Counted from the stretch's first letter, positions 12,756 through 25,824 are shown. The stretch: DNA of 64,000 nt from Epiperipatus broadwayi (GCA_028023455.1 JAQFVV010012397.1:1826001-1890000), one strand, 5' to 3'. A program made the numbers and translations. The notes: generated by a model not told the origin, from the sequence alone.

Positions 12756-15347
12756 CTAGCCAGAGATCCATAAAAAAAAAGAAATGGAAGCACCGCAAGG
12801 CCATAAATTGGGAGATATTATTTCATTATGTTTATGTGCAGAAACAGAAACATAAAAGCAAGAAGACTTAGAATTATTCATATTAACTTTATGACAAACA
12901 ATGCTAGTTTGTAAATTATTTTCAAGAAATACTGTAATATCTTTTGAACTGAGATTTACTGGCATATTAGAAAGAAAATATCTATTATAAGTTATATTAG
13001 TATTAGAATAAACATCAGCAAAATTAGATTTATTAAATCCATCAGATATATTAGTTTTATTAGTCCTTGAAAAATCATTTTTACTAGAAGATAAAGAGGA
13101 GTATCCAGAATGATTTATCCAATAGTTACTATTTGAATGAAAGTCAAGTGAATGTGAACTATAAGCTGGAATGAATTTGGGAGCAATATCTGGATAATTA
13201 AGAATTTTATGTCTAACAGACTTAGAATAAACATTAGCAAAATTAGATTTATTAAATCCATCAGAAATATTAATTTTTTTAGTTCTTGAAAAATCATTTT
13301 TATTAGAAGATAAGGAAGAGTATCCAGAATGATTTATCCGATAGTTACTATTTGAGTGAAAGTCAAGTGAATGTGAACTATAAGCTGGAATGAATTTGGG
13401 AGCAATATCTGGATAATTAAGAATTTTATGTCTAACAGACTTAGAATAAACATTAGCAAAATTAGATTTATTAAATCCATCAGAAATATTAATTTTCTTA
13501 GTTCTAGAAAAGTCATTTTTACTAGAAGATAAAGAAGAGTATTCAGAATGATTCATCCGATAGTTACTATTTGAATGAAAGTTAAGTGAATGTGATCTAT
13601 AAGCTGGAGTAAATTTGGGAGCAGTATCTGGATAATTAAGAATTTTATGACTAATAGACTTTAGGGAAGATACATTAACAGGAAGACCTCCATTATATCT
13701 TTTATCCATAAAAGAAGCACTCTGTAAATTATGAGCTGGAATGACTTTAGAAACTGCAGCTGGATAATTTAGTTTTTTAGATTTCACAGACTTTAAAGAA
13801 GATAAAGTAACAGGAAAACCTCCATTATCTCTTTTCCCCACAAAAAAAAAATTTGGTGATTTAAATTTACCATGAGAAAAAAAACCAGAATCAGAAAAGC
13901 AATCACTAATGGAATTTACCTCAAGCCAGGATGAGTTATAAAAACATCTACTTTTAAATTTGGAATGAGGCAAATTCATAAATACATTATTATTATTATT
14001 ATTATTATAATTAATTTCATCACTAACTAAATTAACTTCAGGAACACAATCATCCAATTTGATATTTTCACCAAGATCTTCAGGGCAATAGGCTGAAGAA
14101 TGATCCCTATCAATGGAAGAACTAAAAATTTGATCAGGATATTCAGAAGATGACAAAATGCATTGAGTGCCAATATCATTAGTATTAACATTTTTACCAA
14201 GATCTTCAAGGCAATTGGATGAAGATGAACATACAATGTTATCACCTTCTACAGAAGAGGAATAATCTCCAGGAATAGAACTAAAAATTTGATCAGGATA
14301 TTCGGAAGATGATAACATGCATTGAGTACCAATAGCATTAGTATTAATAAGTTTATCTTTGATCACTGAAGAATTCCTACAACGATGAGACATTTCAATT
14401 ATTAAATTATATATAAAAGAAATAGGAAGAGATAAAATCATTTCAAAAGAAAAATTGCTAGAATCATGAATAACACTGTCAATTAAACTATCTATATTTT
14501 TAACATTATTAGCAGAGTCAAATTCATTAACAGCAAAGTTTCCAATATTATTATTTCCAATCTTAGGAATTAAGTCAATATTATTAGTGGATAAATCCAT
14601 ATCAACATCTGCATTAGAAAGACCGTCCAAAGATGAAACAGCTTTATTATTGTCAAACTCATCTATAGCAAACTTTCCAACACTATTATTTCCAATCTTA
14701 GGAAATAAGTCAATATTATTAGGAAATAAGTCAATATTATTAGGGGATACATCAGCATCAACATTAGAAAGATCATCTAAAAATAAAACAGTTTTATATT
14801 CATCACATTCATTTACAGGAGAGTTTCCAGCATTATTATTTCCATTATTGATTTTATTTTTGTTAACTTCAATTACAGTAGAGTTTGCAATATAATTATT
14901 CCCATTATTAGAAGATAAGTCAACATCTATCTTAGAAAGATAATGTAAGGGTAACAAATCTTTATTTTTATCAAATTCATTTACAATAGAATTTATAACA
15001 CAATTATCTCCATTAATTCTACTATTCACACAATTAGTTAACTTAACTATCTGAAACTCATTATCTAAAACAGGATTATCAGCAATATTATCTGTCAAAA
15101 ATACCTTAGACATATAATTACACTCTATACATTTATAGAAGCCAGAACCAATAGTATGAAAAATATCAGCATCAACTTTACTTAATCTAAGACAAGAGGT
15201 ATGAAACTTCCCCTGACATTGACCAGAACAATTGATACAGTTAGCAGGATCCAATATAGCAATAGAACAGACCTTACAAACAGATGAAACTGAGCTAGAA
15301 TCAGAGATTATATCAGTATCAGATAAAACAGAAAGAGATGAATTCAT
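12756..15347 (-). CDS. ORF1 of CR1/Jockey-like retrotransposon, copy B (PHD-type zinc finger plus tandem repeats)
   Basis: 863 codons from the ATG at 15345-15347 (MNSSLSVLSD); the longer open frame merely reads through the adjacent microsatellite as poly-Tyr. Residues 24-76 contain a C4HC3 arrangement (C24-x2-C27, C37-x2-C40 or C44, H49-x2-C52, C73-x2-C76) typical of a PHD finger; PHD-bearing ORF1 proteins are known from CR1-like elements. The middle is Asn/Asp/Ser-rich low complexity with repeated modules such as SSSEYPDQIFSS. The C-terminal half carries tandem modules of about 73 residues containing HKILNYPDIAPKF and NDFSRTKKINISDGFNKSNF. The last residues are set by a nine-A run, and the stop lies about 150 bases upstream of the likely ORF2 start. 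Probable RNA-binding or chaperone role, inferred from family position. Confidence 0.88.
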   Translation of the reverse strand: MNSSLSVLSDTDIISDSSSVSSVCKVCSIAILDPANCINCSGQCQGKFHTSCLRLSKVDADIFHTIGSGFYKCIECNYMSKVFLTDNIADNPVLDNEFQIVKLTNCVNSRINGDNCVINSIVNEFDKNKDLLPLHYLSKIDVDLSSNNGNNYIANSTVIEVNKNKINNGNNNAGNSPVNECDEYKTVLFLDDLSNVDADVSPNNIDLFPNNIDLFPKIGNNSVGKFAIDEFDNNKAVSSLDGLSNADVDMDLSTNNIDLIPKIGNNNIGNFAVNEFDSANNVKNIDSLIDSVIHDSSNFSFEMILSLPISFIYNLIIEMSHRCRNSSVIKDKLINTNAIGTQCMLSSSEYPDQIFSSIPGDYSSSVEGDNIVCSSSSNCLEDLGKNVNTNDIGTQCILSSSEYPDQIFSSSIDRDHSSAYCPEDLGENIKLDDCVPEVNLVSDEINYNNNNNNNVFMNLPHSKFKSRCFYNSSWLEVNSISDCFSDSGFFSHGKFKSPNFFFVGKRDNGGFPVTLSSLKSVKSKKLNYPAAVSKVIPAHNLQSASFMDKRYNGGLPVNVSSLKSISHKILNYPDTAPKFTPAYRSHSLNFHSNSNYRMNHSEYSSLSSSKNDFSRTKKINISDGFNKSNFANVYSKSVRHKILNYPDIAPKFIPAYSSHSLDFHSNSNYRINHSGYSSLSSNKNDFSRTKKINISDGFNKSNFANVYSKSVRHKILNYPDIAPKFIPAYSSHSLDFHSNSNYWINHSGYSSLSSSKNDFSRTNKTNISDGFNKSNFADVYSNTNITYNRYFLSNMPVNLSSKDITVFLENNLQTSIVCHKVNMNNSKSSCFYVSVSAHKHNEIISPNLWPCGASISFFLWISG
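13050..13700. repeat. 219-bp tandem repeat inside ORF1 of copy B
   Basis: Three closely similar units with a period of about 219 bases (landmark AGAAGATAA-GAGTAT at about 13085, 13303 and 13522), plus more diverged related segments further 5' in ORF1 containing LNYPDTAPKF and LNYPAAVSKV. The period is a multiple of three, so the units encode modules of 73 residues. Confidence 0.9.
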
Positions 15348-15379
15348 CGTAGAAATTTGGGAGACATAAGAATTCAAAA

Positions 15380-15607
<228 letters not shown>

Positions 15608-15933
15608 TCAATTCAATTCAATTCAATTCATTTATTTACCGTACAAAACTACAGCATAAAGCCAATTACAGTATTGCACCATAACAAATATATAAATACA
15701 TAAATGAGTTTAAATGACAAATTATTAATATAATTATGTGCCATATTTCAATAAAAGATAATTAACACATTTAAAAATCTAAAGTAAAATTAAATATCAG
15801 CATATAAACAATTATTATTAAAACATTAATAATAACAAATAAATAAAAGGGATAAATATAAAGCACGTAACAAAATAATAATAATAATAAAACAATTTAA
15901 CATATATATATAAACAAAATCAAGTTAAACCAA

Positions 15934-18679
15934 TCAAATATGACATTTAAATTTAATAACATAACAAAATTGATTATAATCTAAATTGAAGTAATTATTA
16001 TTACTACAAATCTGATTATATAAATATGGCAGTCTAAATAAAGGAGAAAATCTAAGAACATTGGAATGACAAGTTTTAATGTAACAAACAGAAGCAGACC
16101 GAGTATCATGCACATGAGATCTAATTACAACAGTAGAAATTGTGTCAGATAAAAGAACTATTTTATTAACAAGTTTATAAAGATATTTAAGATCTCTATA
16201 TTCTAGAAGAAAGATGAACAACAGTTTTATTTCCCAAAGAAACATATTTAAAAAACTTATTACTCACTGATTGTAATAAGTTACATCCCTGTTTAGAGCT
16301 AGGATTCCAAATGACTGAACAATATTCAATGATGGGAAGAACCAATGATAAAAATAATTTAAATTTTGTATCACCACTGAAATGATGACCAAACCTTAGA
16401 ATAGTACCTATAATTTTTAAAGCTTTACCAATAATCATTTCCAAATGAGGAAGAAAGGATCCATTACTAGAAAATATAACTCCCAAATCTTTTTGGGATT
16501 CAACAGAAATAATTTTGTGACAATTAATAAAATAAGAAAAATGCAAAACTTCAGATTTTTTAGAATACGAGACTAAGGAACATTTACTGAAATTAACAAT
16601 CATATTATTTAAATCACACCAAGCACTAAAATTATCTATATCCTTTTGAAGAAGAGTGCAATCAAACACAGATGTGATTCTTCTAAAGATTTTACAGTCA
16701 TCTGCATAGCACAAAAGATAAGAAGATTTTAAGCAATCCTTAAGGTCATTCATATAAATGTTAAAAAGCATAGGTGCTAAAATACTACCCTGAGGAACTC
16801 CAAAATTACATTTAAACTTAGATGAAATAGTATTATTAAATTTAATATATGCAGTACGATCATGAAGAAAGGGTTGAAACCAATAAACAAGCTTAGTAGA
16901 AAAACCCATTTGATATAATTTGTGAAGAAGAATACTGTGGTCTACTTTATCAAAAGCTTTTGATAAATCAAAATAAACAACATCAAGTCTCTGCTGGTCC
17001 TCAATTGCATGAGCTATATGATCATAAATTGTTAACAAATTAGTTTCTACGGATCTATTAGGTATAAAACCATGCTGTGAAGAAGAAATGAGTTTACTAA
17101 CATCTAAAATAATTTTATTATAAACACACCTCTCAAAAATTCTAGCAATAGTATGTAAAACAGAAATAGGTCTATAGTTATTAAGACAATCACGTGAACC
17201 ATTCTTAAAAATTGGGACCATTTTGGCACACTTAAGCACATTAGGAAAAACACAAGAATTCAGTGATAAATTAAAAATAAATGCAAGAGGAACTGCAATA
17301 AATTCAGCTAGCCCTTTGTAAATAAATGAAGGAATATTATCAATTCCCAAACTAGAATGAATTTTAAGTCGCTTAATAGCCATAACAACATCATCCTTAG
17401 AAATATGGTCAATCATACAATGAACAGTTGAAGAATTACAAAATAATGCAATATTTGAAGATATTGCATCATGTGATGAATATACATCAGCAAAATGTTT
17501 TGAAAAGTCATTTGCACTTAAAGTGAAACCATGAGTAGCTTGAACCTTTTTTCTACCCAAACCAGACTTTTTAATGAAATCCCAAAATTCTTTAGGGTTA
17601 GATGAAATATTAACCTCAATTCTTCTAATATAATTCTTCAAATCTCTTTTATAAACATGCTTCACCAATCTTCTGAAATTAATAAAATTATTATAAAAAA
17701 AGATATTCTGTGTTTTAAAATAAAGTCTACGATGATAAGACTTCCTTTTAATAATTTTAATAAGATCGCATGAAAACCAACGAGGAAAACCCTTATAAAA
17801 AGGTCGCTTATTGGGAATATACAAATCAATAAAACCATTAAGAATCTTTAAAAACTCATCCAAGCAATGATTTACATCATTAAAAGAATACAAAAAATTC
17901 CAATTAACTTTAGAAAAGTTTCTACAAAAATCAAAATAATTACCCTTCCCATAATCCTTTCTTGAAATATTAGAAAAATTAATCTTTGAGTGACAAACAT
18001 TAATATAAAACTCAAAAGGTGGATGATGAGCATCAATAGGAAAATTTACAGAGACAACTTGAAAATTACTAACTACTGTTGAACTACATAAAATATAATC
18101 CAAAGTACGATGAAAGGAATTAACAAATGGGTTATATTGCTTGAGTCCTAAAAATTTACAGAACTTTAACATTCTAGAAGCCTTAGAAGACAAAACAGAA
18201 AAGTGTGTAGCAATTCTACCCTGATATAAATCTGGAATATTTAAATCCCCAGTAATAATAACATTATCATAGCCAATCAGAAAATCTTCAAGTGATGTCA
18301 AAAAATAATCAAACTCCAACAATGACAAAGTGGGTTTGAGATAAACATTACCTAAAATAAATTTAAAATTGTGATTTAAAGTAATTTCACACCATGTAGA
18401 TTCACAAAAAGAAGAAGAAAAAGAAAGTTCTTTATAAAAAACATCTTTATGAAGAGCAATCAGAGTACCACCACCTCGAGAAATATTATCCATAGATCTG
18501 TCAGTTCGCAAAATACTGAATCTATCATCAAGAAAAGAACAATCAGGAAATTGTTGATTCAACCAAGTTTCTGTAAGTAAAATAAGATCAAAATGTTCTG
18601 TTTCAAAAAATTGTTTAATTTGAACACATTTAGTCCTCATACCTCTGACATTCATGTAAAAACAAGAAAGGCCTACCAT
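15934..18679 (-). pseudogene. ORF2 of CR1/Jockey-like retrotransposon, copy A, frameshifted near the C-terminus
   Basis: Same protein as the copy B ORF2, with the endonuclease and reverse transcriptase motifs all present (GDLNIPD, FDLSKAFDKVDH, GVPQGSILAP, YADD). Relative to copy B, five bases are missing at about 16200 (copy B has TTGTCTTCTAG on the plus strand where copy A has TTCTAG). This ends the main frame at 16196, and the last hundred or so codons continue in another frame (down to 15934). Scattered substitutions separate the copies. The catalytic domains are complete, so only the C-terminus is altered. Confidence 0.9.
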
Positions 18680-18808
18680 GTTACCCACAAAGATAATGGA
18701 AACAACACAAATAAAACCAAAAAGAGAAAAAAAAAGTGATAAAGAAAGAATAAATAAATAAAAATAAATAAATAAAATAAAATAGATAGTAAAACAAAAT
18801 AAATTCTC

Positions 18809-20402
<1,594 letters not shown>

Positions 20403-20412
20403 TATATATATA

Positions 20413-21394
20413 AGTTAATATAATGTGGAAATAATAGCTTATGGTAAAACATAATTAAAAATATTATCAGATCATAAGATAAAATCTTCTGTAAGAATAT
20501 CATGTTAAAAATCTCACAATTATAATGTCCAAATCATTATTTTTGACTAATATCAAAGATCTTTCTTTTGTTGGCTAAAAATAACAATTTGGATATTAAT
20601 ATTTATAAGATGTTATCATGATTTTTTATGAAATATGTTATTTTATAATCTAATAGTTATTTGTGTGTGTATTGATGTTTTGAAAAAATAACACTTGCCC
20701 TCAATTTACTTAAAAAGAATTGCATTTCTAACATACATTGATTGACATTATTTATTGTTAGATTATAAATGATTAAATGTAATTCTTAATATATCATTTT
20801 TATTAAAGTTTAATTATTTATATACATGTAAGTGTATTTTTGTTATTCAATGTTTTAATTTCATTCATTCCAAAGCATTTTTTTAAAATCACAATTTATT
20901 GTTTTTGTTCTTACAGATACTGGAGAAATGTTAATGAATTCAAAGACATCCAGTATTAAAGATATTTCATAATTTTTAATCTATACTGCAAATGTTAATA
21001 ACTGTTTCCTAGAAATATGCAAGTTACTTACGTATTAGACCTGCTACATGTTTTCACAGCTGTATCAATCTGCTGCTAACTTTCTAATCTTGCAATGTCA
21101 TCAAATTACATATACACCAGAACATCTGACAAACTTAAGTGATAAACTTATCAAAATAAACCACGTGTGCATGTTATTTCATGGCACTTTCACAAGATTT
21201 AGGAAGTTATTGGTAGACTAATATGTATGTAAAAAGGCATAGCAACTCTAATATGTAACACTAATCACACCAGATTAAATCTGAAAAAGTACACTTTTAA
21301 CAATACAAAAATATAATTTGTACACAAAAAATAATAAAAACACAAATACAAACTTGATTTTAAACTTTGTATGTTTGGTCCTGATTGTTTATCT
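20413..21394. other. AT-rich DNA between copy A's TAA array and the inverted-repeat block
   Basis: No coding fragment or repeat recognised. I looked here on the minus strand for the missing lipase exon (lid cysteine and catalytic His) without success. Confidence 0.5.
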
Positions 21395-22890
21395 GTACTG
21401 TGGTCACCAGGCGATGCTGCAGTACTATCAAGAACCCCCAAGAAGCATGCAAGTGATAAATTTCTATCCAAAAACTGCCAAAATCGATGAAAAAAAAATA
21501 AAACCCAAAAATCACTGAAATTGATCTAAAATTAAAACCCAATGACCACTGAAATTGATATAAAATTAAAATGCCTAAGGCAAGAAAAATTAAAGCGCCT
21601 AAGGCAAAGAAATTGAACAACTCATCAACCCCCCACCCCTGATCTGTTATTAAGGTTTGTAAATTATTATAGTCCACATAATAGTGTTGAAAGTCAGAGG
21701 AATTTTTTTTAATGTAATGCATTCCCACCATTAATAAACCTTCATTACTTTTTTTAAGATTTGGTATCATAGTTTTCATTTAATTTCATAGGCTTTTATT
21801 ATAGTTTTTTTCTTTTATTCCATAGGCTTTTGAAAATAGCATTCATGATTGTTGAGGGGAGTGTTGTGTTTGATGTATTTCACCAATTTCTCTTTTTGTA
21901 ATTTGAATTTTATAGCATTTTCTTTGATTTTTTTTTTTTTTATCTTTTAGAAGAATTGTTCGATTTCTTTGCTTTATGCATTTTAGTTTCCCATTTCTTG
22001 CCTTAGGCATTTAAATTTTACATTGATTTCAGAAATTTTTGGATAGCAATTTATGCAGGGGGGGTTGAGTATTTGTTTGATTTCTTTGCCTCAGGCATTT
22101 TAATTTTACATCAATTTCAACAATTTTTGGGTTTTAATTTTATATCAATTTTGGCAGTTTTTGAATAGAAATTTATCGCTTGCATGCTTCTTGGGGTTCT
22201 TGGTGGTACTTCAGTGTCACCTAGTGACCACAGTACTATAATCAACCAGTACTGAAAAGAAAATATAATAAAAGCCTATGAAATGAAATGAAAACTATAA
22301 TGCTAAATTTCAAAAAAATCAACAAAGGCTCATTAATGTTGGATGGCGGGAATGCAAGAAATTTTTAAAAGAAATTCCTCTCACTTTCGACACTATTATG
22401 TGGAGTATAATAATTCACAAACCCCTTAATAACAGATTAATACTTATTAAGTAATTAAATATAGATAACAACAAGTTCATAGCTATTTAAAAAATAAAAG
22501 ACTTCAAACAGTAACTATAAAATACAAATTTACAAAAACAGAAATTGGTCTAATATATATAAAACATACCCCCCCCCACACACACAGAAAAGACAAAATC
22601 GATCAAAAATAAGTCAAATACAAATTACAAAAACCAAAAAAATCATGAATGCTATTTTCAAAAGCCTGTGAAATAAAAGAAAAAAACTATAATAAAAGTC
22701 TATGAAATGAAATGAAATGAAAACTATAATACTAAATCTCAAAAATATTAACAACGGCTCATTAGTGGCAGATGGCGGTAATGCAGTACATTTTTAAAAA
22801 ATTCCTCTGACTTTCAACGTTATTATGTGGAGTATAATAATTCGCAAACCTTAACAACAGATTAATACTTATTAAGTAATTAAATATAAA
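21395..22890. repeat. Complex nested inverted and direct repeats
   Basis: The segment 21395-21480 (GTGGTCACCAGGCGATGCTG, then AGAAGCATGCAAGTGATAAA) recurs inverted at about 22150-22240. The segment 21660-21835 recurs inverted at about 22265-22440 and again at about 22660-22870 (shared landmark CTATTATGTGGAGTATAATA). GCCTAAGGCA-like decamers occur on both sides. The minus-strand 139-codon open frame here (21360-21779) is probably incidental. Composite structure of a non-autonomous foldback element with a duplicated arm. Confidence 0.7.
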
Positions 22891-23159
22891 TAACAATGAG
22901 CTCATAGTGATCTGTTGTTATCTCTTAGAATAGATTTTAAAGCAGTGATTTATATCAGCTAAAAAGCAATGAGAACATTACATTGGAGAGTTTTTAATTG
23001 TCTCCCCCCCAAAAAAAAAAATTAATCTCTGCTTTGAAATTATGGCATATTATAACACATGAATGTAAAAATGAAATAAAATAATTAGGCTGCATATTAT
23101 AGAAAGCTTAAAATTATAACTGATTACAGTTATAGAAAAAATATTAAAATATAAGTTTT

Positions 23160-23585
23160 TAAAATATATTAAAAGAGCTCCGCAGTGAAGACCTATTACC
23201 AATTATCTTCCAGGCTGAGTTCTCTGGCATTTGTAATAGATACTGGATATTTGCAGCATAAAAATCCATTAAAAAAAATGTTCAAATTTTGAGGCTTTAG
23301 AAGAAGCTGGTTATTTATACAGGTTGCGGCACACTTAACTAATAACAGCAGATTAAAGAAAGTAGTTCATCAGTGGTTATTTGTTAGTTTAAAAAATACA
23401 ATAACAATGGCAGAATTTAACAGCAGGCTTTAACAAACAATTATTTAAAGAAGGTTCTTCCAATGCAATTTAAAATAGTCAAAAAGAATATTCAAATTTT
23501 GAGGCTTTAGGAGAAGCTAGTTACTCAAACAGGTTGCAGCACACTTAACTAACAATGGCAGATTGAAGAAGGTAGTTCAACAGTG
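23160..23585. repeat. Diverged direct repeat pair
   Basis: TTCAAATTTTGAGGCTTTAG followed by AGAAGCT and the CAGGTTGCGGCACACTTAAC block occurs at about 23280-23365 and again, with changes, at about 23490-23570. No coding potential seen. Confidence 0.65.
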
Positions 23586-23593
23586 GAGAGTCT

Positions 23594-24088
23594 ATTATGT
23601 CGCATTTCATTTTGCATGTATAAACTGTGATGTGTAATATGTTACAGTGCAATGATATATATATATATCTTTTAAATCTTTAATTTATATGTATCAGTTT
23701 AAGTCATTAATTTCCTAAGAATCTCAAATAACATACATATATAACAAAATGTTTACACAACTATTTATCATTTTCTAACTTTTAAAATTGCATAGAAGCT
23801 GACACCCAAGTGAATACAAAATGGCACTGCATTATCATATTTACTTTCATTTTAAACAAAATTTGTTATTTTTAAAATTAACATTTAATCTACATGAAAT
23901 TTTAAAAGTTAGAAACTGATAAATAGTTGCGTAAACATTTCATTGTATATGTATGTTATATGAGATTCTTAGGAAAATAATGAATTCAATTGAAATACAT
24001 AAGTTAAAGATTTAAAAAGATATATATAATCACATTGTAACATATTACACATCACAGTTTGTACTTCCAAAATGAAATGTGACGTAAT
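23594..24088. repeat. Foldback MITE, about 495 bp, arms about 200 bp
   Basis: Termini ATTATGTCGCATTTCATTTTG and CAAAATGAAATGTGACGTAAT. The arms stay recognisable inward through AAACTGTGATGTGTAATATG to TAACTTTTAAAATT near 23795 and 23885. Non-coding. Confidence 0.85.
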
Positions 24089-24092
24089 ATAT

Positions 24093-24416
24093 CTCTCACA
24101 ATCGCTTGTGTAATAGATGTTTCACATGAAAAATACAATTGCTCGGGCTGACAAATTTAATCAAAATATAACTAGACTTGAAATACTTGCTTAGTTTTAT
24201 TATGACATATTAATTATTTATGAGTGCTAAAAATACAAGTTGTCAAGATTACTTTTATTTTTTGACAGTGTTAATATGGATTTTTTTTTTTACACAAATG
24301 AATACAATATTAAACATGTGCAAACTTTTAGGAAATATTTTAAAAATCTGCACTAAAACTTAAGTAGATATTATATTTTTCATGTGAAACATCTATTACA
24401 CAAGCAATTGTGAGAG
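24093..24416. repeat. MITE, about 324 bp, terminal inverted repeats about 45 bp
   Basis: Termini CTCTCACAATCGCTTGTG and CACAAGCAATTGTGAGAG, with the repeat extending inward through TAATAGATGTTTCACATGAA. The interior is unrelated AT-rich DNA. It lies only four bases from the neighbouring foldback element (23594-24088). Confidence 0.85.
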
Positions 24417-24894
24417 GGTTAGGGTAATGAGTGAAAGAAGAAAAAATTATGAAAAAACTTTGAAATTCATACTCTTACCTTTTTTCATTTTAATGTTTTA
24501 TAATTTTTAATAAAATATTTGGATTTACCAACAAATGTACCATTAAAAAAATCACATTAAGCCTATTCCAGAATGCAAATCTGAAAGATCATAAAATAGA
24601 GAACATCTTTTTTTTAAAAAAAAAAAAACTAATATGCATATGAAATTATAAAAAAATTAACTATTTTCTCTCTCTTCTTCTTCATCACATAAGTTTTAAT
24701 TTTTACATTTTTAATTTTACACAATATATTTAATGTTTATTAAATTATTTTTTTTTAAAAAATGTTAAAACTATATATAATGCATAAATATTTCTAATAC
24801 ATGTGCCACACACCCATATGGTCACCTATAAAATTTGAAAATCAATTTATTATATTATTTTATATTTGTAAAATACCATGCTTTACTTCTCTCA

Positions 24895-25294
24895 AAATAA
24901 TTATAACAAAATTACAAGCATGTTGAGGCACTGGCAGGAAAAGCTATATAAAGTACTCTTATAAATCAATAAATAAATAAGTAAAAGCTGAGCGCTTTGG
25001 AGGCGTGTTGCGCAACACTTGCTTTGATATTTCTAAGCATTGAACAAATAAAACTGTTGCGCAACACTTGTTTTGATATTTCTAAGCATTGAACAAATTA
25101 AACAATTTACATATAATTTGCATATCACCATCTACACACTACTCCACATTATTTATTGTTATAGCTATGAATATGAGGCAACACGTCTTGAAAGCGCTCA
25201 GCTTTTACTTATTTATTTATTAATTTATAAGAGTACTTTATATAGTTTCTCCTGCCAGCACCTCAACTTGCTTGTAATTTTGTTATATTATTTT
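24895..25294. repeat. Foldback element with internal 49-bp tandem duplication, downstream of lipase exon 5
   Basis: Arms of about 115 bp (left from AAATAATTATAACAAAATTA, through AAAGTACTCTTATAAATCAA and AAGCTGAGCGCTTT; right the complement). Between the arms a 49-bp unit containing TGTTGCGCAACACTTG is repeated (25006 and 25055); TTGCGCAA is itself palindromic. Confidence 0.8.
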
Positions 25295-25465
25295 ATTAAG
25301 CTGTCTTTAATAATTTGATGACAATACAGATAACTGCAATAAATTTGTAGTTCTACAATATATATATATATGTGTGGGTGTTATAAGAAATAGAAATATA
25401 TTTCAAAAGCAAACAAAAAGGTTATGAAATAATACCAGAAATTTATATTTCTAACACTATTTTAC

Positions 25466-25579
25466 CACTACTAAGTCCATCAGCAAATAAGGAACCAGAT
25501 GTCCTTTCACATCCTGGCTGTTCACTGCCACCATTTGGATAAAAATCAACATGTCCAACAGGATCAATCATACCAAATC
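25466..25579 (-). CDS. Pancreatic-lipase-family lipase, exon 5 (start of lid region)
   Basis: A 114-base exon coding for (G)FGMIDPVGHVDFYPNGGS, then EQPGC and a lid-like stretch ERTSGSLFADGLSSG. GHVDFYPNGG-x-QPGC is the family motif just before the lid; its Cys is the first of the lid disulphide pair. Acceptor TTATTGTAG is good. I place the donor at GTAAAA (25465 downward) in phase 1. If the intron is retained the frame stops seven codons later, so a truncated product lacking the catalytic His is possible. I searched by eye to the left edge for the next exon (second lid Cys and catalytic His) and did not find it, so intron 5 exceeds 25 kb or the exon is too short or diverged to recognise. Confidence 0.85.
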
Positions 25580-25824
25580 CTACAATAATTATATACAAAT
25601 ATTAAAGTTTTGTCTGAAGGTGTGTGATGATGGCATTTTGGTACTAATTATTTGTTGGACTATTTCCATCATCTAATATTAAGAACTGAATGTCTTTAGA
25701 AAAATGTTAACTTTGTTTGAACTTTCTAAACATATCCAACTGTAATAGCACACAGAATTAGTATTTAACACAATATTTCAAGTGGTATTATTCTCCTCTC
25801 TTCTTCAAAAGTAGTTGGCCTGAC

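Larger units (their letters stand above)
9523..15379 (-). mobile_element. CR1/Jockey-like non-LTR retrotransposon, copy B, apparently complete coding capacity
   Basis: About 5.86 kb lying between two (TAA)n arrays. In element orientation: a 5' leader of about 32 bases, ORF1, ORF2, then a 3' UTR of about 335 bases that ends in GAATT pentamers and runs into (ATT)n. The 3' UTR includes a variable TA run (9818-9834). Because the short leader abuts a TAA array directly, the 5' UTR may be truncated. It shares very high identity with copy A (15608-19761), and both lie in the same orientation as the lipase gene. Target-site duplications cannot be recognised within TAA repeats. Confidence 0.9.

Noticed and set aside
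21360-21779. 139-codon minus-strand ORF with hydrophobic stretches
   Set aside because: It lies wholly within a nested inverted-repeat block, matches no family I recognise, and its inverted copies are not open.
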